Below are positions 59,883 to 64,000 of a stretch of 64,000 nt of DNA, piece by piece; the stretch's first letter is position 1, and the number at the start of each line of letters is the position of its first letter. Below the pieces are notes generated by a model, which had not been told where the DNA came from, did not search any database, and saw only the letters and a list, made by a program, of their open reading frames with translations. The DNA comes from CAZYAK01 sp964403335. Lineage in GTDB: Bacteria > Patescibacteriota > Gracilibacteria > Peribacterales > Peribacteraceae. The stretch spans positions 1-64,000 of the forward strand of contig CAYOFI010000006.1 of assembly GCA_964403335.1 (NCBI GenBank), written 5' to 3'. The position numbers and the translations under genes are program-made.

Positions 59883-59889
59883 GATGAGA

Positions 59890-61245
59890 ATGCTCAAACA
59901 CACCCAACACACACTTCTTTGTCTCGTTTTCCTCGCATCGATCCTCCCCACACCCGCCATCGCGGATGATGACACGGCGGGGCTGATGGCATTGGGGAAA
60001 CCCTTTCAGCAGAAGGTGATGATCACGGCGTATTACTCGCCGCTGCCGGACCAGTGTTGCTATGTGAAGGGGAGCTATGAGGCCGATAAGATTTTGAATG
60101 GCAACGGCACGCATGGCGCCGATGGGACGCCGGTGTATTCCGGGATGCTTGCCGCGCCCAAGAGTTACGCCTTCGGCACGCGTGTGGATATTCCCGGTTT
60201 GGGAGTATTGGCGGTGCATGACCGCGGCGGCGCGATTGTGGAACAGGAAGACACGCATCGATTGGATATCTGGGTGGGTCACGGCGAGGAAGGATTGGCA
60301 CGCGCGCTCGCATTTGGTGTGAAGCGCGTGACGGCCACCGTGTATCCGGTGTCTTCGGAGAAGCCCGCGGAATCATTTGCGATGACCGCCCTTGCGGCTC
60401 CGATGGGCGTGTTGAAGGCTTTCGAGTCTGCGGCGCCGTCGCTTCTTTCCATAAAGCCCGTTGCCGGACAGAAAGGACCGTCGGTCAGTTTCCTGCAAGA
60501 ACAATTGCAAAAAACCGGATACCTCGCGCTTGCTCCCACCGGATTTTTCGGACCGACGACGGAGGAGGCGCTGGCGAAGTTTCAGAAAGATATCGGCATC
60601 GAGGGTCCGGCGGACACGCTGACCGCGGAAGCCGGCGCGTATTTGGAAGCAGCCGTCGAACGCCAGGGCGCCAAGGAACCGTTGGCCGCCACCGTCGAAC
60701 GCAGCAGCCCTGCGGAAGACATTGCCTCATTGCAGAGGACGATGCGCTTCTTGGGATACTACGACGGCCGCACGGACGGCAAATTTTCGAAAACACTTTT
60801 TGATGCGGTCGTCGCATTCCAACAGGAACAAAAATTGGTCGGCGATGAGACCTCGCCCGGTGCGGGCCGTATCGGACCCAAGACGCGTGCAGCGTTAATG
60901 ACGCTCTGGCGCCGTGCGCATATCGCGCGCCGTGCCGAAGAAATTCTGGCACGCGAAAAAGTGCGCGAACTGTTGGCGACCCGCGACGATGTCCCCACCC
61001 AATTTTTGGGGAAGGGAGAGCCGGGGAATGACGTGCGCATGCTCCAGCGTTTCTTGGTGCGCAAAGGATTCCTGGATGCGCAAAGTNNNNNNNNNNGGGC
61101 CTATCCATGGAAAGCGGAAGTGATCAAGAATCCGTCCGATGCCGGCGCCGGATATTTCGGCCCCGCAACATTGGCGACAGTCCGCGGCGATCTCGAACGC
61201 TCTCTGTACTCCCTTGTCCGCGCCCAAGGGTGGTCGGCTCTCTAA
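59890..61245 (+). CDS. Exported 3D-domain protein with three peptidoglycan-binding modules
   Basis: A 451-residue protein (with four unknown residues from a 10-base assembly gap). A signal peptide (HTLLCLVFLASILPTPAIAD) is followed by a 3D-type double-psi barrel domain (about 40-155; MITAYYSPLPDQ, AVHDRGGAI, HRLDIWVGHGEEGLARALAF). Three PG-binding-1-like modules follow (FLQEQLQKTGYL, LQRTMRFLGYYDGRTDGKFS, MLQRFLVRKGFLDAQ). It probably binds and trims or remodels peptidoglycan. I chose ATG 59890 because the -10 overlaps the GTG at 59881. Confidence 0.87.
   Translation: MLKHTQHTLLCLVFLASILPTPAIADDDTAGLMALGKPFQQKVMITAYYSPLPDQCCYVKGSYEADKILNGNGTHGADGTPVYSGMLAAPKSYAFGTRVDIPGLGVLAVHDRGGAIVEQEDTHRLDIWVGHGEEGLARALAFGVKRVTATVYPVSSEKPAESFAMTALAAPMGVLKAFESAAPSLLSIKPVAGQKGPSVSFLQEQLQKTGYLALAPTGFFGPTTEEALAKFQKDIGIEGPADTLTAEAGAYLEAAVERQGAKEPLAATVERSSPAEDIASLQRTMRFLGYYDGRTDGKFSKTLFDAVVAFQQEQKLVGDETSPGAGRIGPKTRAALMTLWRRAHIARRAEEILAREKVRELLATRDDVPTQFLGKGEPGNDVRMLQRFLVRKGFLDAQSXXXXAYPWKAEVIKNPSDAGAGYFGPATLATVRGDLERSLYSLVRAQGWSAL
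61087..61096. other. Assembly gap of 10 N
   Basis: Ten N inside the third peptidoglycan-binding module. The true length is unknown; the frame is open on both sides when 10 bases are assumed. Confidence 0.99.
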
Positions 61246-61281
61246 TGCGCTTTCTTCGCTTCAGTCTTCATCCTTAGCCGT

Positions 61282-61815
61282 ATGTCCTTTGCTCTCCCGT
61301 CGTCCGATCTTCTCCTCCGCGTCATCGTCGCCGCAATACTCGGCGGCGTGATGGGGTTGGAGCGCGTGTGGCACGGGCGCCCGGCGGGCCTGCGCACGAA
61401 TATGCTCATTTCCATCAGCTCGTGTCTGTTCACGATTCTCTCCATGGAAGGATTCGGTGATTCCGTTGCCGGTGACCCGACGCGCGTCGCGTCGCAGATC
61501 GTGGTGGGTGTGGGATTCCTGGGCGCCGGCACGATGCTCCATGACCATCACAATCATGTGCGCGGCCTGACAACCGCCTCCACCATTTGGCTTGTGGCAG
61601 CGGTGGGAATGGCTGCCGGAACGGGGATGTACAGCTTGGCCATCTCGGTCACGCTCATGGCGCTTGCGTGTTTGACGCTGTTCGCTCCGCTCAGCTACTG
61701 GCTGGAGCGCCACGCCGTGAAGCGCGCGCATCGCCGGGGTATTCCGGTCGTCCATGAGGATCAATTGGTGCACTATGTGAGTTTTGCTCACGGCAAGAAG
61801 AAGAGGAAGAAGTGA
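61282..61815 (+). CDS. MgtC/SapB-family membrane protein
   Basis: The 177-residue product has four to five membrane helices and the MgtC signature GGVMGLERVWHGRPAGLRTN and VGVGFLGAGTMLHD, with GLTTASTIWLVAAVGMAAG after it. MgtC-like proteins affect membrane ATPase and Mg stress in pathogens; the basic role here is unknown. It ends in a Lys-rich tail (HGKKKRKK) and lacks the long C-terminal ACT-like domain of Salmonella MgtC. Confidence 0.93.
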   Translation: MSFALPSSDLLLRVIVAAILGGVMGLERVWHGRPAGLRTNMLISISSCLFTILSMEGFGDSVAGDPTRVASQIVVGVGFLGAGTMLHDHHNHVRGLTTASTIWLVAAVGMAAGTGMYSLAISVTLMALACLTLFAPLSYWLERHAVKRAHRRGIPVVHEDQLVHYVSFAHGKKKRKK

Positions 61816-61839
61816 TGTGGCATCAAAATAGGAGCGTAT

Positions 61840-61966
61840 GAATTACACCAAAGATGCCAAGAAACAAAAAAGTCTCCAATCGATCCAATGACAAAAAACA
61901 ATGATGTGAATATTCGGTGATTGATGATTGCTTCTTCACTGTTTCTTGTTTCTTCGGTGCAATTTT
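61840..61966. repeat. Word-repeat hairpin (AAGAAACAAAAAAG words) after mgtC
   Basis: The left arm (61843-61871) has CACCAAAGATGCCAAGAAAC and AAAAAAG. The right arm (61941-61963) has TGTTTCTTGTTTCTTCGGTG. About 70 bases separate the arms. Confidence 0.65.
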
Positions 61967-62097
61967 GACCACACTTGTAAAACATGGTCCTGAGGGTTGC
62001 CATCCCGTGTTCTTTCCGTAAGCATGGGTTCCTATGCGACGACTGATACGTCTCCGCGATATTCTTGAGACCAACGTTTGTTGAAAATTTTGCCAAC

Positions 62098-62125
62098 AGC
62101 GACGTAGCGATATCGCTACGTCGCT
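62098..62125. repeat. Perfect 28-base palindrome
   Basis: AGCGACGTAGCGAT is followed by its exact reverse complement. It lies 21 bases before the RlpA-like gene. It differs from the word-repeat hairpins and could be a protein-binding site or a terminator stem. Confidence 0.8.
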
Positions 62126-62145
62126 ATCTTCAATACCTTTCTACA

Positions 62146-63303
62146 ATGCTCGTATCACTTTCATCGCGAAGCCGTGTGACGCTCCTGGGGATCGCATTGC
62201 TCGCTGTGTGCCCGTGGATGGGCCTGTCCGCTTTGGCGGACGAGAGTCCTATCACGCGTCGCGATGGATTTTTACTCGTGTGGGAGACCGTCCGCCGTCC
62301 CGCGCAGGAATCGAAAGAAAAGCCCTATGTTGATGTCTCCAAAGGCAGCAAAGGATTTTTGGAAATTACGTACGCGAAATCACGCGGAATTTTGGCGGAT
62401 GCCGCTGCGTTTCGTCCGGATGAAGGGTTGATGCTGTCCGATGCGTTGATCATGTTGCTGCGGACCCGCAACGTGGATGAGCCCGATGCCATTTCGCCCC
62501 TCTCACTCCCCGCGTGGTTGAAAAAATATCCGCTGGGAGATTTTGTGGATCCTACCAAGGGCGAAAACGGCACGCTGATGAACCGTGCAATCTCCGAGTC
62601 CGAACTGCGCGCGTTGCAACTTTCCTTTGATGAGCAGCTGAAAAAGGAGACGCATGAAGTCAGTCTCTACTCCGAAAAATTCCACGGCAAAGGCACGGCG
62701 TTCGGCGAGAGTTTTGACATGTACGCCATGACCGCGGCGCACCGGACGTTCCCGGCCAACACGCTCGTGCGCGTGACGAATGTCGCCAACGGCAAGAGCG
62801 TCGTGGTGCGCATCAATGACCGCGGGCCGTACGTGGCGGGCCGCGATATGGATTTGAGTTTGGGGGCGTTCACATCCATCGAAGCCCGGTCGAAAGGGAA
62901 ATTCCGCGCGACCTTCGAACGTTTGGGCGACGCATCCTTGGTGCAGGAGAACAACGACCATGATCAGACGACGGATACGGATCAGGTTCTGGCGGAATCT
63001 TCGGCAAAGACCTGCGTGACGACTGCGCAACAGGCGCGGATCGGCGCGGTGCGGTTCCTCAGCGGCGTGCCGCAGAGCTTGCCGTTGGGAAAAAATCTTC
63101 TATTACAAGCCAATCAGCCCTTTGCCGTGCGCAATCTGACGCTCCCCGACGGATCAAAAGAGATTGTGGACAGATGGATAAAACCTGGTGATAAATATGA
63201 ATTTGCTCCGTCGGTCGCGGGATCGTACTCCGTGAGTCTGGGAGCCAAGAATGGGCGGGGGAGGGTGATGAAGATGGAGGTGGTGGCGTGCGGGGATTTG
63301 TAA
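62146..63303 (+). CDS. Exported RlpA-like double-psi barrel protein with an SLH-like N-terminal part
   Basis: The 385-residue product has a signal peptide (RVTLLGIALLAVCPWMGLSA), an SLH-like region (about 30-125; ITRRDGFLLVWETVRR, EGLMLSDALIMLLRTRN), and an RlpA-like barrel (about 195-265: SLYSEKFHGKGTAFGESFDM, VVVRINDRGPYVAGRDMDLS). RlpA proteins bind or cut denuded glycan strands in peptidoglycan. A C-terminal beta domain (about 300-385) is unassigned. I chose ATG 62146; the longer frame from 62065 would run through the palindrome. Confidence 0.86.
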   Translation: MLVSLSSRSRVTLLGIALLAVCPWMGLSALADESPITRRDGFLLVWETVRRPAQESKEKPYVDVSKGSKGFLEITYAKSRGILADAAAFRPDEGLMLSDALIMLLRTRNVDEPDAISPLSLPAWLKKYPLGDFVDPTKGENGTLMNRAISESELRALQLSFDEQLKKETHEVSLYSEKFHGKGTAFGESFDMYAMTAAHRTFPANTLVRVTNVANGKSVVVRINDRGPYVAGRDMDLSLGAFTSIEARSKGKFRATFERLGDASLVQENNDHDQTTDTDQVLAESSAKTCVTTAQQARIGAVRFLSGVPQSLPLGKNLLLQANQPFAVRNLTLPDGSKEIVDRWIKPGDKYEFAPSVAGSYSVSLGAKNGRGRVMKMEVVACGDL

Positions 63304-63306
63304 TTA

Positions 63307-63401
63307 CAAAAGGGAAATCGAAGAAATCAAGGAAATCGAAGAAATCGAGGAATACGGCTCTCCTCGATTTCCTTGATTTCTTCGAAGTCCTCGATTTCCC
63401 C
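63307..63401. repeat. Word-repeat hairpin (GAAATCGAAGAAATC words) after the RlpA-like gene
   Basis: The left arm (63308-63352) has GAAATCGAAGAAATCAAGG words; the right arm (63360-63401) has CTCGATTTCCTTGATTTCTT words. The words match the 2551-2646 hairpin. Confidence 0.85.
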
Positions 63402-63433
63402 TGCCGAGGATAGTCGCCGAGAGCCTCGTTTTC

Positions 63434-63442
63434 TGCTATAAT
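63434..63442 (+). promoter_or_regulatory. Extended -10 promoter of the second secretion ATPase gene
   Basis: TGC-TATAAT (-10 at 63437-63442). The GTG start at 63478 is 35 bases downstream, longer than in the leaderless cases. Confidence 0.6.
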
Positions 63443-63477
63443 ATCCAGATTCTCTAGTATTCTCTTCCGGCCCACTC

Positions 63478-64000
63478 GTGTTCACGGTTTTACGTCTTCT
63501 CTTCTGGCCCCTGCTCTGGCTCCTGGTGTTCCTGGGAGGACTGGTGTTGCAGTTGAATATTTTTGAAGCGTTGTGGGAGTGGTTTCTGAACGACCCTTGG
63601 GGGGCGGTCGAAATCGCGTTACTGGCGTGGTTGGGATGGTATCTGCTGAAGTTCAACGTCCGCTTTACGTACGCGTGGTGGATGTCCGGCAAATTGGTCA
63701 CCACGAAAGTGTGGCTGCCGCGCAGCGACAGCAAGATCGACCATGAGAAGCGCAGCGAAAAAGATTTCAAAGACAAAGTCGTCGTGATGGAACAGCTGTA
63801 CCGCGCGCTCTGGGAAGTCAAAAGCCTGACTTTCTGGCAGGCGATTCACTTCTGGATTTTCCGCTACGCGACGATGAGCTTCGAGATCATGCTGGACCAC
63901 GGCGAATTGGCGTTCTACGTCATCGTCCAACCCAGCCTGGTGTCCATCGTGGAAAAGCAGATCACGGCGTTCTATCACGATGCCGAAGTGATGGTGACGA
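63478..64000 (+). CDS. Second type IV secretion-type ATPase paralogue, N-terminal part (cut by window end)
   Basis: An open frame from GTG 63478 to the window edge (174 codons), too long to see its stop. Two membrane helices (about 3-25 and 38-55) precede a domain that aligns with the N-terminal domain of the 17312-19804 protein: KDFKDKVVVMEQLYRALWEV against KDFKEVLGIMDHLYQALYSL, and VSIVEKQITAFYHDAEV against ASLIEKQITSFYPDAII. So it is a paralogue of that ATPase. Its ATPase domain, if present, lies beyond the window. Confidence 0.8.
   Translation, partial: MFTVLRLLFWPLLWLLVFLGGLVLQLNIFEALWEWFLNDPWGAVEIALLAWLGWYLLKFNVRFTYAWWMSGKLVTTKVWLPRSDSKIDHEKRSEKDFKDKVVVMEQLYRALWEVKSLTFWQAIHFWIFRYATMSFEIMLDHGELAFYVIVQPSLVSIVEKQITAFYHDAEVMVT

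Larger units (their letters stand above)
61816..62145. other. 330-base spacer with a hairpin and a perfect palindrome
   Basis: Contains the word-repeat hairpin 61840-61966 and the 28-base palindrome 62098-62125; I see no gene and no strong promoter (the RlpA-like gene has only a weak AATACC/ATACCT box 7-8 bases before its ATG). Confidence 0.5.

Noticed and set aside
59881..59889. GTG at 59881 as start of the 3D-domain protein
   Set aside because: It overlaps the predicted -10 box; the ATG at 59890 is at the expected +1 and begins a good signal peptide.
1428..63401. Possible CRISPR arrays at the word-repeat hairpins
   Set aside because: The repeated words are only 7-10 bases long with no unique spacers, they form inverted arms, and no cas genes are in the window.
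1..64000. UGA read as glycine, as in some Gracilibacteria/Absconditabacteria
   Set aside because: TGA closes many well-aligned genes at their expected ends (rpsL, nrdJ, ychF, atpC, atpD), so it is a stop here.

Overview
The window looks like a chromosomal stretch (about 55-60 % G+C by eye) from a small-genome bacterium of the Candidate Phyla Radiation (Patescibacteria). A relative of the Peregrinibacteria/Peribacteria is my best guess, not a proven placement. The reasons are SLH-type surface proteins, a class II ribonucleotide reductase, a CPR-style type IV secretion pilin and secretion ATPase, almost no Shine-Dalgarno sites, and tightly packed informational genes separated by low-complexity hairpins. 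TGA is a normal stop (for example at rpsL), so the UGA=Gly code of Gracilibacteria/Absconditabacteria is excluded. A run of 10 N at 61087-61096 shows this is a scaffold with a gap.

Layout. 1-5.4 kb: the rpoC end, rpsL, rpsG, a small unknown gene and fusA (rpoC tail plus str operon). 5.5-9.2 kb: HtrA protease, a lower-GC group (small unknown, TrpR-like regulator, orphan RibD) and an FMN reductase. 9.6-15.8 kb: B12-dependent nrdJ, unknowns, an RNHCP protein and ychF. 16-25 kb: an SLH-sortase fusion, a type IV secretion ATPase, a two-HKD phospholipase D/cardiolipin synthase, a lone receiver protein, a Cys-rich repeat surface protein, and rpsB-tsf. 25-32.6 kb: a secreted unknown, glyS, PrsW, a CtpA-type protease, DedA and a coiled-coil protein. 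32.7-39.4 kb: a complete F-type ATP synthase cluster in circularly permuted order (D-C-Z-B-E-F-H-A-G) with two near-identical promoters. 39.6-49.3 kb: a P2-type ATPase, rpsU, gyrB, a GT4 glycosyltransferase, hisS, a NUDIX-like protein and a methyltransferase-like protein. 49.5-55.8 kb: an SLH/vanadium-haloperoxidase-like exoprotein, a voltage-sensor/PH-domain fusion, a diverged MutS ATPase, a 2Fe-2S thioredoxin-fold protein and a GIY-YIG protein. 55.9-64 kb: tRNA-His, a PKD protein and secretion pilin, a proline peptidase, a 3D/peptidoglycan-binding protein, MgtC, an SLH-RlpA-like protein, and the start of a second secretion-ATPase paralogue.

How it fits together. The gene set joins core information processing with a heavily invested cell surface: SLH anchoring, sortase, periplasmic proteases, peptidoglycan-binding and RlpA proteins, and a dispersed type IV secretion-like apparatus. 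Energy is handled by an ATP synthase whose c subunit looks proton-coupled.

The most striking genome-level pattern is a set of intergenic hairpins. Each is built from a short word repeated several times, a loop, and the complementary word repeated. Different words are used at different loci, but the architecture is the same. They lie between convergent, co-directional and even divergent genes, so they are not simply terminators. A second pattern is very compact promoters (often an extended -10, TGCTATAAT-like) ending 6-11 bases before the start codon, implying leaderless mRNAs. Three isolated unknown genes carry strong Shine-Dalgarno sites and look foreign to this scheme.
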